A DNA stretch of 40,554 nt from CAIQIA01 sp049317465 (GTDB lineage: Bacteria > Cyanobacteriota > Cyanobacteriia > PCC-6307 > Cyanobiaceae): positions 1-40,554 of the forward strand of contig JBMOIF010000017.1 in assembly GCA_049317465.1 (NCBI GenBank), written 5' to 3'. The notes beneath the pieces are model-generated. The model was not told the DNA's origin. It ran no database searches and saw nothing but the letters and a program-made list of their open reading frames with translations. Shown piece after piece: positions 15,623-24,209 of this stretch (the first letter of the stretch is position 1; each line of letters begins with the position of its first letter). A program made the translations under genes and the position numbers.

Positions 15623-15786
15623 GGCGTGAGGGGTCGAGGACTCTTCCCTGCACGCTATGCACGCCGTGGGGCTTCGGCAGCAGGAGAACCGAACCGGCCG
15701 CGCCGCAGGTCGTCCCCCCTTGTGATCGGCGACACCATCGGTACGCTGCCCATTGAGGTCTGCGGGCGCCGGCCAGCCTGATCCCG

Positions 15787-18700
15787 TTGGTTCACATCAA
15801 TCAGGTCAGCCTCAGCCATTTCAAGTCGTTCGGCGGCACGGTCACCATCCCGCTCGAGCCCGGCTTCACGGTGGTCACCGGCCCCAACGGCTCCGGCAAG
15901 AGCAACATCCTTGACGGCATCCTCTTCTGCCTCGGCCTGGCCAGCAGCCGTGGCATGCGGGCCGATCGGCTGCCCGACCTCATCAACAGCGCCATCCTGC
16001 GGGAGGGGCGCGCCGCTGAAACCACCGTCAGCGTGCGCTTCGACCTGGGCGACTGGGTGCCCGACCCCGCCGAGGAGGGCCTCGAGGCGCCGGCCGATGA
16101 GCCCTGGATCCAGCCCGGTCAGCAGGAATGGACCGTCACCCGCCGGCTGCGCGTCGCCCCCGGCGGCACCTACAGCAGCACCTACAGCGCCGACGGCCAG
16201 CCCTGCACCGCCCAGCAGCTTCAGACGCAGCTGCGGCGCCTGCGGGTGGACCCCGAAGGCAGCAATGTCGTCATGCAGGGTGACGTCACCCGCATCGTTT
16301 CGATGAGCCCCCGCGAGCGCCGGGGCATCATCGACGAGCTGGCGGGGGTGGCCCTCTTCGATGGCCGCATCGCCCAGGCCCGCTCCAAGCTCGACGAAGT
16401 GCAGGAGCGCCAGGAGCGCTGCCGCATCGTCGAGACCGAACTGCACACCGCCCGTGCCCGGCTGGAACGCGATGCCCAGCGGGCCCGCCTGCACCAGACC
16501 CTGCGGGGCCAGTTGCAGCTCGGTCGTCAGCACGAGCAGCTGCTGCGGGTCGAGGAGGGCCACCGCCAGCGTCAGGCTCTCGCCGATCAGCTCCAGCAGC
16601 TTGACCGGCGTCGCCAGGAGCTCGAGCAGGCCCTGCTGGGTGACGCCGAGGCCGTTGAGGCGGCCGCCGCCACCCTGGCCCGGCTGCAGCAGGAGGTCCG
16701 TTCCCTTGGCGAAGAGCAGCTGCTGCAGGCCCAGGGTGAACTGGCCGGACTCGACAGTGCTGACCGCGAGCTCCAACGCCGCCAGGACCGCCTTCAGCAC
16801 GATTCCGGCGTCCTCGAGACCGAACGGGGCCAGCATCGCCGCACCCGCCAGGAGCTGCAGCAGCAGCGCCAGGAGCTGCAGGACGCCGTCGTGGACCCGG
16901 CCCTGGCCCAGGCGGAGGCCGACACCCGCACCGCCGCCGCCGCCGTGGACCTCAGCCGCCGCCGTCTGGCCGAGGTGGCGGGCCGTTCCGGTGCCTGGTT
17001 CGAGGATGAGCAGCGGCGTCGGCAGCGCCTGCGTGAGCTCGAGGCTGCGCTCGAACCCCTCCGGGCCGAGGCGGTGCAGGCCGAGGAGCGGCGTCATCAG
17101 GAGATCGACCGCCAGGCCGAACTCACCAGCGAGCTGGAGGTCGAGACCGGGCGCCTGGGGCAGGCGCGGGAGCAGCGTCAGGCGCTCGAAGACCGCTGGC
17201 GCCAGGCCCAGCGGGAGGCCCAGGCTGCCCGCGAGCTGGTGCGGGAACGGGCTGAAGCCCTGGAGCTTCAGCAGCGCACCCGCGCCCGCCTCGAACAGGA
17301 GCAGCAGCAGCTTGAGCGCGAGATCGCCCGCCTCGACAGCCGCCGCGAGGTCTTGCACGAAAGCCGCGGCACCGGCGCCCTGCGCCTGTTGCTCGAGGCG
17401 GGCCTGGAGGGCATCCACGGCCCGGTGGCCCAGCTGGCCGAGGTGGAGGAACGGTTCCGGGTGGCCCTCGAGGTGGCCGCCGGCTCTCGTCTGGGCCAGG
17501 TGGTGGTCGACGACGACGGCATCGCCGCCCGTGCCATCGCCCTGCTCAAGAGCCGCCGCGCCGGACGGCTCACGTTTCTGCCCCTCAACCGCCTGCGGGC
17601 CGGTGCCGGCGGTGGCGGTGCCCTGGACCGCGGCGCCCCGTCAACGGCCCCGGGCTGCCTCGGCCGCGCCGTCGAACTGCTGCGCTTCGAGCCCGTCTAC
17701 ACCGAGGTGTTCCGCCATGTCTTCGGGGACACCCTCGTCTACGCCGACCTGGAACAGGCCCGCCGTGCGATGGGCCGCCAGCGCCTCGTCACCCTGGAGG
17801 GCGACTTGCTCGAGCGCAGCGGGGCGATGACCGGCGGCAGCCTGCAGCAGCGGGGTGACCGGCTGGGCTTCGGACGGGCTGCGGAGGGGGATCCGGCCGA
17901 ACCGTTGCGGCGGCGTCTGCTCGAGCTGGGTGAAACTCTGCTGGCGGTGCGCCGCGCCGAGGCCGATGACGCCCGCTTCCTGGAGCAGGCCCAGGCCTCC
18001 ACCGCATCCCTGCGTCAGCAGGAGGCCGCCCTGCAGGCCGAGCACGATGCCGCCCTGCGGGCCCTGCAACCCCAGGAGCAGCGGCTGGCGACCCTTGAGC
18101 AGCGTCACCGCCGCAGCCACGACCTGCTCGCCGCCGAGGCCGACCGTCTCGAGGCCCTGGCCGGGCGTCTGCAGCCCCTCGACGACGAACGCCGTCAGCT
18201 GCTGGCGGCCGCTGAGCACGACCAGGGCGCCGCCGCCGGAGGTCAGTGGCAGCTGTTGCAGCAGGCGCTCGAGCAGGCCGAACAGGCCCTCGACGAGGCC
18301 CGGCGCCGCCAGGACGCCCTGGCGGACCAGGGGCGCCAGCGGGCCCTCACCCTCGAGCGGGTGTTGAGTCGGCTGGAAGCCCTCGAAACTGACGGGCAGC
18401 GGCTGAACGACCGGACCGAGGCCCTGGAAGCCGAGTCCCGGGAGCTGGCGGAGCGCCGGCAGCAGGCCCAGCAGCAGCGGGCGGGGCTCGAGCAGCGGCT
18501 GGCCGAGCTGCAGGAATGTTTCGGTGAGCAGCGGCGGCAGCGCGATGCCGCCGAGACCGCCCTGGCCGGGTTGCGGCAGCAGCAGCAGCAGCGTGGCTGG
18601 GAGCTCACCCAGCTGGGGGAGCGCCGCCAGTCCCTGGAGGAGGAGCAACGCCGGCTCGAGCAGCGACTGGACCAGGAGGAGCGGGGCCTGCCCGATCCAC

Positions 18701-19380
18701 GCCCCGAGGTGCCCGACGAGGTGCGGGAGGCCGGCCTTGAGGCCCTCGGCCGTCAGCTCGACGATCTGCAGCGCCGCATGGAGCAGCTTGAGCCGGTCAA
18801 CATGCTGGCCCTCAGTGAACTCGAGCAGCTCGATGCCCGCCTGGCCGAACTGGCCGAACGGCTCGAGGTGCTCGACAGCGAGCGTCAGGAGCTGCTGGTG
18901 CGTGTCGAGACCGTCGCCACCCTGCGCCAGGAGGCCTTTCTCGAAGCCTTCCGCGCCGTCGACGGCCATTTCCGCAGCATCTTCGCCGGCCTGTCCGACG
19001 GCGAGGGCCATCTTCAGCTCGACAACAGCGACGATCCGCTGGAGGGCGGTCTCACGCTCGTGGCCCATCCCCGCGGCAAGGCGGTGCGGCGGCTGGCCTC
19101 CATGTCCGGTGGCGAGAAGTCGCTCACGGCGCTCAGTTTCCTGTTCGCGCTGCAGCGTTTCCGTCCCTCTCCCTTCTACGCCCTCGATGAGGTCGACAGC
19201 TTTCTTGACGGTGTCAACGTCGAGCGGCTGGCGGCGCTGATCGCCCGCCAGGCCTCCGAAGCGCAGTTCGTGGTCGTCAGCCACCGCCGGCCGATGATCG
19301 CCGCGAGCCGCCGCACCATCGGCGTCACCCAGGCCCGCGGAGCCCACACCCAGGTGGTGGGCATGCCCACCGCGGCCTGA
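15787..19380 (+). CDS. smc: Chromosome segregation protein SMC
   Basis: 1197 residues, full length. The start is TTG at 15787, giving the conserved MVHINQVSLSHFKSFGGTV. Domains in order: N-terminal ATPase half with Walker A GPNGSGKSN (32-40) and the QGDV(T)RI loop; a coiled coil rich in Gln/Arg/Glu/Leu; a hinge at about 530-660 (TGALRLLLEAGLEGIHGPVA); the returning coiled coil; and the C-terminal half with signature MSGGEKSLTALSFLFALQ and Walker B FYALDEVDSFLDG. SMC dimers compact and segregate the chromosome with ScpA and ScpB, which are not encoded here. The strand opposite contains two long open frames that are shadows of this GC-rich coding pattern. Confidence 0.98.
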   Translation: MVHINQVSLSHFKSFGGTVTIPLEPGFTVVTGPNGSGKSNILDGILFCLGLASSRGMRADRLPDLINSAILREGRAAETTVSVRFDLGDWVPDPAEEGLEAPADEPWIQPGQQEWTVTRRLRVAPGGTYSSTYSADGQPCTAQQLQTQLRRLRVDPEGSNVVMQGDVTRIVSMSPRERRGIIDELAGVALFDGRIAQARSKLDEVQERQERCRIVETELHTARARLERDAQRARLHQTLRGQLQLGRQHEQLLRVEEGHRQRQALADQLQQLDRRRQELEQALLGDAEAVEAAAATLARLQQEVRSLGEEQLLQAQGELAGLDSADRELQRRQDRLQHDSGVLETERGQHRRTRQELQQQRQELQDAVVDPALAQAEADTRTAAAAVDLSRRRLAEVAGRSGAWFEDEQRRRQRLRELEAALEPLRAEAVQAEERRHQEIDRQAELTSELEVETGRLGQAREQRQALEDRWRQAQREAQAARELVRERAEALELQQRTRARLEQEQQQLEREIARLDSRREVLHESRGTGALRLLLEAGLEGIHGPVAQLAEVEERFRVALEVAAGSRLGQVVVDDDGIAARAIALLKSRRAGRLTFLPLNRLRAGAGGGGALDRGAPSTAPGCLGRAVELLRFEPVYTEVFRHVFGDTLVYADLEQARRAMGRQRLVTLEGDLLERSGAMTGGSLQQRGDRLGFGRAAEGDPAEPLRRRLLELGETLLAVRRAEADDARFLEQAQASTASLRQQEAALQAEHDAALRALQPQEQRLATLEQRHRRSHDLLAAEADRLEALAGRLQPLDDERRQLLAAAEHDQGAAAGGQWQLLQQALEQAEQALDEARRRQDALADQGRQRALTLERVLSRLEALETDGQRLNDRTEALEAESRELAERRQQAQQQRAGLEQRLAELQECFGEQRRQRDAAETALAGLRQQQQQRGWELTQLGERRQSLEEEQRRLEQRLDQEERGLPDPRPEVPDEVREAGLEALGRQLDDLQRRMEQLEPVNMLALSELEQLDARLAELAERLEVLDSERQELLVRVETVATLRQEAFLEAFRAVDGHFRSIFAGLSDGEGHLQLDNSDDPLEGGLTLVAHPRGKAVRRLASMSGGEKSLTALSFLFALQRFRPSPFYALDEVDSFLDGVNVERLAALIARQASEAQFVVVSHRRPMIAASRRTIGVTQARGAHTQVVGMPTAA

Positions 19381-19427
19381 CCCGGCGGCGATCCTGCGAC
19401 ACAATGGCCTGATCAAGACTTCTGGCC

Positions 19428-20324
19428 TTGCCGGCGCCGACACCACCCGATTCCCCCCAGCCCCCCTCCGACCGCCTCTGGTTGCGCTCGGAACTGATGG
19501 GGACCCAGGTGATCACCCGAGACAGCGGTCGTCGACTGGGGGTGGTCGGCGAGGTGGTGGTCGACATCGACCGCCGCGAGGTCGTGGCCCTCGGCCTGCG
19601 CGACAACCCCCTCACCCGCTTTCTTCCCGGCCTGCCCCGCTGGATGCCCCTCGACCGCATCCGCCAGGTGGGGGATGTGATCCTGGTCGATTCGGTTGAT
19701 TCCCTCGCTGAACGCTTCGACCCTGACCGCTACAGCAGGGTCATCAACTGCCAGGTGATCAGCGAGTCCGGTGAGCAGCTCGGACGGGTTCTGGGCTTCA
19801 GCTTCGACATCGAGACCGGTGAGCTCACCACCCTGGTCATCGGTGCCATCGGTGTGCCGCTGCTGGGGGAAGGGATCCTCAGCACCTGGGAGCTCACGGT
19901 CGACGAGATCGTCAGCTCCGGTCCTGATCGGATCATCGTCTACGAGGGCGCCGAGGAGAAGCTCAAGCAGCTCAGCAGCGGCCTGTTTGAGAAGCTCGGC
20001 ATCGGTGGAGCCGGCCTCGAACGCGAGGAGCGCGAGCGATACCGCCTCAACCCGGTGCCCGTCGAGAACCAGTTGCCCGCCGGTGAACCGAGCGTGCAGG
20101 AACAACGCCGGCTGCGGGCTGCCGAAGCCGAGCGCTTCGCCCCCGAAGAAGAGCTCGAGTATCTCGAGGTGGAGCGCCCCAGGGCCAGTCGTGAGCCGCG
20201 GCGCCGCTACCTCGATGAGGACGAGGGGCCCCTGGATGTGGAGGCCGAACCGCTTGAGCCCCGAAGCCGCTCCGCCGAGCGCCCGCGGGCCCGCCCTCCC
20301 CTCGACGACGACCCCTGGGCGTGA
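19428..20324 (+). CDS. PRC-barrel domain protein
   Basis: 298 residues from a TTG at 19428, 47 nt after smc. Two PRC-barrel modules are visible: residues about 20-85 (SELMGTQVITRDSGRRLGVVGEVVVD, LPRWMPLDRIRQVGDVILV) and about 100-170 (INCQVISESGEQLGRVLGFSFDIETGELTTLVIG). The remaining 110 residues are charged and probably disordered, rich in Arg, Glu and Pro. PRC-barrels are small beta domains seen in photosynthetic reaction-centre H subunits and in RimM. Cyanobacterial two-PRC proteins are conserved, but their role is not settled; thylakoid or RNA-related functions are both possible. It probably shares a transcript with smc. Confidence 0.88.
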   Translation: MPAPTPPDSPQPPSDRLWLRSELMGTQVITRDSGRRLGVVGEVVVDIDRREVVALGLRDNPLTRFLPGLPRWMPLDRIRQVGDVILVDSVDSLAERFDPDRYSRVINCQVISESGEQLGRVLGFSFDIETGELTTLVIGAIGVPLLGEGILSTWELTVDEIVSSGPDRIIVYEGAEEKLKQLSSGLFEKLGIGGAGLEREERERYRLNPVPVENQLPAGEPSVQEQRRLRAAEAERFAPEEELEYLEVERPRASREPRRRYLDEDEGPLDVEAEPLEPRSRSAERPRARPPLDDDPWA

Positions 20325-20334
20325 TCCGCTGGCC

Positions 20335-20751
20335 TCAGTCCTGGGGTCTGAAGTCGAGAGACGCCGAATTGACGCAGAATCGCTCGCCGGTGGGGGCCGG
20401 GCCGTCGTTGAACACGTGGCCCAGGTGGGACCTACAGCGGCGGCAGCGGATCTCGACCCGCACCATCCCGTGGCTGGTGTCCTCGTGGCGGCTGATGGCC
20501 TCGGGGTTCACCCCTTCCCAGAAGCTGGGCCAGCCCGATCCCGAGTCGTACTTGCTGTCGGAACGGAACAGGTCGGCACCGCAGCAGATGCAGGCGTAGG
20601 TTCCGCGCCCCTTGTGGTTCCAGTAGACGCCTGTGAAGGCCCGCTCGGTGGCTCCCTCCCGCGTGACCTTGTATTGCTCGGGTGTCAGCCGGCTGCGCCA
20701 TTCCTGATCCTGCTCCGGAGACAGGGCTGAACTCTCATGCTCTGGGGGCAT
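20335..20751 (-). CDS. msrB: Peptide-methionine (R)-S-oxide reductase MsrB
   Basis: 138 residues. The enzyme reduces methionine-R-sulfoxide in proteins and so repairs oxidative damage. The structural zinc site is made of C54/C57 (CICC) and C103/C106 (CRRC). The catalytic selenocysteine-equivalent is C126 in ERFCVNSASL, and the substrate-pocket segment GSGWPSFWEGV is present at 71-81. The open frame starts MPPEHESS. It lies 27 nt downstream of the LpxB-like gene on the same strand and converges with the PRC-barrel gene. Confidence 0.97.
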   Translation of the reverse strand: MPPEHESSALSPEQDQEWRSRLTPEQYKVTREGATERAFTGVYWNHKGRGTYACICCGADLFRSDSKYDSGSGWPSFWEGVNPEAISRHEDTSHGMVRVEIRCRRCRSHLGHVFNDGPAPTGERFCVNSASLDFRPQD

Positions 20752-20778
20752 CGCGGCTGCGGCCAGGGTGAGCCCACG

Positions 20779-22065
20779 TTAGGGACGTCCCTCGGTCGGC
20801 AGCAGGTCAAGCACCAGGTCGGCCAGGCGGTTCACGGCGCCGGGGGCACCCCGCAGCTGGCCCAGCTCCTCACGCATCATGGCCAGACGCTCCGGGTGAG
20901 CCAGCCAGTCGTCGGCTTCGGCGGCGATCGCCTCAGGGCTGATCCGGCCCACCCGTTCGGGCACCACGGCCCGGCCGGCGCTGATGTTCGGCCATGACAG
21001 GAAGCCGTGGTGCCGCAGCCGCCAGGCGGTCAGAGCTGCGTTCAGCAGCCGCCGCATCAGGGGCAGGCGCGCCAGCACCCCCAGGCCTCCGTCCCAGGCC
21101 TGCATCACCTCCAGATGCTGGGTGGGCACGATTACCAGCATCGGCACCCCCAGGGCGCCGAGTTCAGCGGTGTTGGCCCCCACGGTGGTGAGGGCCAGGG
21201 TGCAACGCCCCAGGGCCGCATGGGCCGGGTGGTCCAGCAACAGCCGCAGCCGCGTGCCGCTCGCGGTCTCGAGCCAATGGCTGCCGTCCGCCTCCAGCCG
21301 CCGGGGCACCTGGCTGCCGTAGACGTGGCTGAAGGGACTGGCCGGGCCGGCGTAGGCCATCAGCTCCTCGACGCTGGTGGTGGGTGCCACCGGCAGCACG
21401 AACTGCACCTCGGGCCGCCGCCGCCGCAGTTCGTCGGCGGCCCGCAGGAGAAAGGGCATCCCCACCAGCAGCTTCGCCCGCTTGGAGCCGGGAAGCACCG
21501 CCACCCAGGGGCCGCCCTGCAGGGGAGACACGCCAGCCCGCGCCGAAGCCGAGACATCGGCCATCAGGTCCCCCACCACCGTGCAGCGCCCCTGCCAGCG
21601 GGGGGCCAGCCGTCCGGCGGCAGCGGCACCCATGGCGGCGATGCGATCGTTCCACTGCGGCCAACGCGCCACCCATTCGGCATAGGTGAGGTGCCGATAC
21701 CCCAGCCGCGCCGAGAGCAGCACCGTCCAGAACTGGTCCCCCCCCAGGAACACCACCACCCCCCGCTGCGGCCAGGGGCCATAGCGCCGTGGCCAGAGCA
21801 GCAACATCCAGAAGCGGCGGGCCGGCAGCACCCGCTCGAACAGACCCATGGCCCTCGCCACACGGGCTTCGCTGCCGTTGGCGTTGGGGCAGGGCACCAG
21901 CACCAGATGCATCCCGATCCCGGCGCCGGGGTGCCGAGGCCGGAGGGCCAGACGCTCATGCAGCCGACCGGCCAGGGGGCGAACCCAGGTGCTCAGTTCT
22001 CCCGGGCCGTTGCAGACGAGGATGATGGCCGCCTCTTCTCCGGAAGGGCGCAGATCACTCCTCAA
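20779..22065 (-). CDS. Lipid-A-disaccharide synthase-related protein (TIGR03492-type)
   Basis: 428 residues. It begins with an ILVCNGPGELSTWVRPLA segment that resembles the nucleotide-sugar glycosyltransferase GT-B fold of LpxB (where the first motif is AGExSGD), and a later half with VAVLPGSKRAKL (LpxB has LLPGSRxxE) and LALTTVGANTAELGALGVPMLVIVPTQ, the donor-binding region. This matches the cyanobacterial family annotated as lipid-A-disaccharide-synthase related. It is not canonical LpxB, as the signature motifs differ and it is longer. The acceptor and product are unknown; a lipid or cell-surface glycosyl transfer is inferred. It is followed by msrB, and a tRNA-Leu gene lies 28 nt upstream on the same strand. 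Confidence 0.82.
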   Translation of the reverse strand: MRSDLRPSGEEAAIILVCNGPGELSTWVRPLAGRLHERLALRPRHPGAGIGMHLVLVPCPNANGSEARVARAMGLFERVLPARRFWMLLLWPRRYGPWPQRGVVVFLGGDQFWTVLLSARLGYRHLTYAEWVARWPQWNDRIAAMGAAAAGRLAPRWQGRCTVVGDLMADVSASARAGVSPLQGGPWVAVLPGSKRAKLLVGMPFLLRAADELRRRRPEVQFVLPVAPTTSVEELMAYAGPASPFSHVYGSQVPRRLEADGSHWLETASGTRLRLLLDHPAHAALGRCTLALTTVGANTAELGALGVPMLVIVPTQHLEVMQAWDGGLGVLARLPLMRRLLNAALTAWRLRHHGFLSWPNISAGRAVVPERVGRISPEAIAAEADDWLAHPERLAMMREELGQLRGAPGAVNRLADLVLDLLPTEGRP

Positions 22066-22093
22066 GGGCCGGGAGGGGGGAGAAGGAGTTGCA

Positions 22094-22175
22094 TGCGGAT
22101 GGCGAGACTTGAACTCGCAAGACCGAAGTCACACGCCCCTCAAACGTGCGTGTCTACCAATTCCACCACATCCGC
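22094..22175 (-). tRNA. tRNA-Leu(GAG)
   Basis: An 82-nt tRNA reads on the minus strand. Acceptor stem GCGGATG pairs with CATCCGC, discriminator A is at 22094 and CCA is not encoded. The D-arm has the type II AATTGGTAGAC sequence. The anticodon stem CACGT/GCGTG encloses the loop TTGAGGG with anticodon GAG at 22141-22139. A long variable arm (TGACTTCGGTC) is typical of leucine, and the T-arm is GCGAG-TTCAAGT-CTCGC. It reads CUC/CUU codons. It sits between the divergent accC and the LpxB-like gene. Confidence 0.96.
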
Positions 22176-22231
22176 GTGGCTGCACCGGAGATCTCCGGTA
22201 CCCGGTCAGCATACCCCGCGGCCGGGCGTCG

Positions 22232-22237
22232 TACGAT
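22232..22237 (+). promoter_or_regulatory. Candidate -10 box (TACGAT) for accC
   Basis: TACGAT lies 22 nt before the accC ATG, followed by a GGAGG-like ribosome site at about 22248-22252. No good -35 is visible 17 nt upstream. If used, the leader is only about 15 nt. Confidence 0.35.
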
Positions 22238-22258
22238 CACCTGCTGTGGAGGCCCTCT

Positions 22259-23614
22259 ATGGCCATCGGCAAGCTCCTGATCGCCAACCGCGGGGAGATC
22301 GCCCTGCGCATCCTGCGCACCTGTCGCGAGCTGGGCATCGCCACCGTTGCCGTCCACAGCACCGTCGACCGCACGGCCCTGCACGTGCAGTTGGCCGATG
22401 AGGCCGTCTGCGTCGGGGACTCCCCCAGCAGCCGCAGTTATCTCAACATTCCGAACATCATCGCGGCCGCCACCTCCCGTGGTGCCGATGCGATCCATCC
22501 CGGCTACGGATTCCTGGCCGAGAACGACCGTTTCGCCGAGATCTGCACCGCCCACGGCCTCACGTTCGTCGGCCCTTCCCCCGAGGCCATCCGCGCCATG
22601 GGGGACAAGTCAACCGCCAAGGCCACCATGCAGCGGGTGGGGGTCCCCACCATTCCAGGCAGCGAGGGGCTGCTGGAGGACGCCGCCGAGGCCTCGCGAC
22701 TGGCGGCCTCCATGGGTTATCCGGTGATGATCAAGGCCACGGCCGGTGGTGGTGGCCGCGGCATGCGGCTGGTGCATCGGCCCGACGACCTCGAAAGTCT
22801 GTTCAAGGCTGCCCAGGGGGAGGCCGAAGCCGCCTTCGGCAATCCCGGCCTCTACATGGAGAAGTTCATCGACAGGCCCCGCCATGTCGAGGTCCAGATC
22901 CTTGCCGACCGGTTCGGCACCGTCGTGCACCTGGGCGAGCGCGACTGCTCCATCCAACGGCGCCACCAGAAGCTGCTGGAAGAGGCCCCCTGTCCGGTGC
23001 TTGATGCCGACACCCGTCGTCGCATGGGTGAGGCCGCCGTCGCCGCTGCCCGCTCCATCGGCTACGAGGGGGCCGGCACCATCGAGTTCCTGCTCGACAG
23101 CAGCGGCGCGTTCTATTTCATGGAGATGAACACCCGCATTCAGGTCGAACACCCCGTGACCGAGGTGGTCACCGGCGTCGACCTGATCGCCGAGCAGCTC
23201 CGCATCGCCGCCGGCGAGCCCCTGACCCTGCGCCAGGAAGAGATCGTGCTGCGCGGTCATGCCATCGAATGCCGCATCAATGCCGAGGATCCCCGCCACG
23301 GCTTCCGGCCCTCACCAGGCACCATCAGCGGCTGGTTGCCCCCCGGGGGACCGGGCGTCCGGTTCGACAGCCACGTCTACACGGGCTACGACATCCCGCC
23401 GTTCTACGACTCCCTGATCGGCAAGCTGATCGTCTGGGCCGAAGACCGGCCGGCCGCCCTGCGCCGTCTGCGGCGTGCCCTGTCCGAATGTGCCGTGATC
23501 GGCGTCCCCACCACCATCGATTTCCATCTGGCCCTGCTCGATCGCCCCGAGTTCCAGAGGGCGGACGTGCACACCAAGTTCGTGGAGCAGGAAATGCTTC
23601 AGGACAGACCCTGA
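22259..23614 (+). CDS. accC: Acetyl-CoA carboxylase, biotin carboxylase subunit
   Basis: The start is ATG at 22259, 6-7 nt after GGAGG; the longer open frame upstream is shadow across the tRNA. 451 residues, the normal size. AccC carboxylates biotin on AccB with ATP and bicarbonate, the first half-reaction of fatty-acid synthesis. Features: N-terminal MAIGKLLIANRGEIALRI, ATP-grasp glycine loop GGGGRGM (163-169), the HVEVQIL strand, ERDCSIQRRHQKLLEEAP with catalytic K238, and EMNTRIQVEHPVTE (289-302) with metal-binding Glu and catalytic Arg. AccB is not adjacent. The last 16 nt overlap yggT tail-to-tail. Confidence 0.98.
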   Translation: MAIGKLLIANRGEIALRILRTCRELGIATVAVHSTVDRTALHVQLADEAVCVGDSPSSRSYLNIPNIIAAATSRGADAIHPGYGFLAENDRFAEICTAHGLTFVGPSPEAIRAMGDKSTAKATMQRVGVPTIPGSEGLLEDAAEASRLAASMGYPVMIKATAGGGGRGMRLVHRPDDLESLFKAAQGEAEAAFGNPGLYMEKFIDRPRHVEVQILADRFGTVVHLGERDCSIQRRHQKLLEEAPCPVLDADTRRRMGEAAVAAARSIGYEGAGTIEFLLDSSGAFYFMEMNTRIQVEHPVTEVVTGVDLIAEQLRIAAGEPLTLRQEEIVLRGHAIECRINAEDPRHGFRPSPGTISGWLPPGGPGVRFDSHVYTGYDIPPFYDSLIGKLIVWAEDRPAALRRLRRALSECAVIGVPTTIDFHLALLDRPEFQRADVHTKFVEQEMLQDRP

Positions 23615-23928
23615 GTCGGGTCCGCCAGCATCAGCAGCTGACGCAGGAGACCCTGCTGACCCACCAGCAGTTCCCGCAGCAGGCTGATCAGTCCCACCCA
23701 CACCACCGGCGTCACGTCGACGCCGCCGATGGGGGCCAGGAGCCGGCGGGTGGGGGCCAGCAGCGGTTCGGTGGGGGCACGCACCAGGGCCACCAATGGA
23801 TTGTCCGCATCCAGCTGCGGATACCAGCTGAGCACGATGCGGAACACGAACAGCAGGGTCCACAGGGCCAGCAGGATGCCCACCACGACCACGGCGCCCT
23901 GGAGCAGCGGCACAGACTCGGCTGTCAC
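23599..23928 (-). CDS. YggT/Ycf19-family membrane protein
   Basis: 109 residues with two hydrophobic segments flanking the family motifs: FRIVLSWYPQLDADNPL near residue 28 and PTEPLLAPTRRLLAPIGGVDVTPVVWV at about 53-79. YggT/Ycf19 proteins are conserved in bacteria and plastids. Cyanobacterial and plastid relatives have been linked to thylakoid organisation and nucleoid positioning, and to cytochrome b6 heme attachment for the CCB3 branch. Which of these applies cannot be read here. The start is ATG at 23928 with TAGGAG at 23940-23935 as ribosome site and a TAGGAT box at 23958-23953. It is divergent from psbX. Confidence 0.92.
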   Translation of the reverse strand: MTAESVPLLQGAVVVVGILLALWTLLFVFRIVLSWYPQLDADNPLVALVRAPTEPLLAPTRRLLAPIGGVDVTPVVWVGLISLLRELLVGQQGLLRQLLMLADPTQGLS

Positions 23929-23952
23929 AAACTCCTAAGGGCTGCTCGGACG

Positions 23953-23958
23953 ATCCTA
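23953..23958 (-). promoter_or_regulatory. Candidate -10 box (TAGGAT) upstream of yggT
   Basis: TAGGAT reads on the minus strand 24 nt before the yggT ATG, in the 76-nt yggT/psbX divergent region. No convincing -35 was seen. The same hexamer occurs on the plus strand at 23978 facing psbX. Confidence 0.4.
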
Positions 23959-23977
23959 GGGACTGGTCCCGTCCCCG

Positions 23978-23983
23978 TAGGAT
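23978..23983 (+). promoter_or_regulatory. psbX: Candidate -10 box (TAGGAT) upstream of psbX
   Basis: TAGGAT lies 21 nt upstream of the psbX ATG (24005). It mirrors the opposite-strand box for yggT, so the short region probably holds two divergent promoters. No clear -35 was seen; the assignment rests on position and hexamer. Confidence 0.4.
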
Positions 23984-24004
23984 GCCGCCACGGACGCAGG
24001 TGCC

Positions 24005-24127
24005 ATGACCCCCTCTCTCGCCAATTTTCTCAACAGCCTCCTGGCGGGTGCCCTCATCGTGGTGGTGCCGATCACCGTGGCACTGATCCTGATCAGTCAG
24101 ACCGACCGCCTCGACCGGAAGCTCTGA
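24005..24127 (+). CDS. psbX: Photosystem II reaction centre protein PsbX
   Basis: 40 residues, starting ATG at 24005: MTPSLANFLNSLLAGALIVV, then a VPITVALILISQ core and a TDRLDRKL end. It is a single-transmembrane subunit of photosystem II in the thylakoid membrane, near cytochrome b559 and the QB site, and helps quinone turnover. The SL.NFL.SL..G pattern before the helix, the VVVPIT core and the SQxDR(L/I)xR tail are the family signature. The length matches the usual 38-41 residues. It is followed 82 nt later by ycf66, with a separate candidate promoter. Confidence 0.93.
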   Translation: MTPSLANFLNSLLAGALIVVVPITVALILISQTDRLDRKL

Positions 24128-24153
24128 GCTCCGGCGTTCGCCCAGGCCCGGCC

Positions 24154-24159
24154 TAGACT
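24154..24159 (+). promoter_or_regulatory. Candidate -10 box (TAGACT) upstream of ycf66
   Basis: TAGACT lies 50 nt before the ycf66 start in the psbX-ycf66 gap; a GGAGG ribosome site is near 24198-24202. The -35 region is poor. Low certainty. Confidence 0.3.
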
Positions 24160-24209
24160 GCCTCCAACCGGAAGCAACGGCTTCCCCATCTGGCCCCCGG
24201 AGGCCGTCC

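Noticed and set aside
15655..19446. Two long minus-strand frames opposite smc (587 and 601 codons)
   Set aside because: Leucine/glycine-rich antisense of a heptad-rich coding sequence; smc has complete ATPase motifs.
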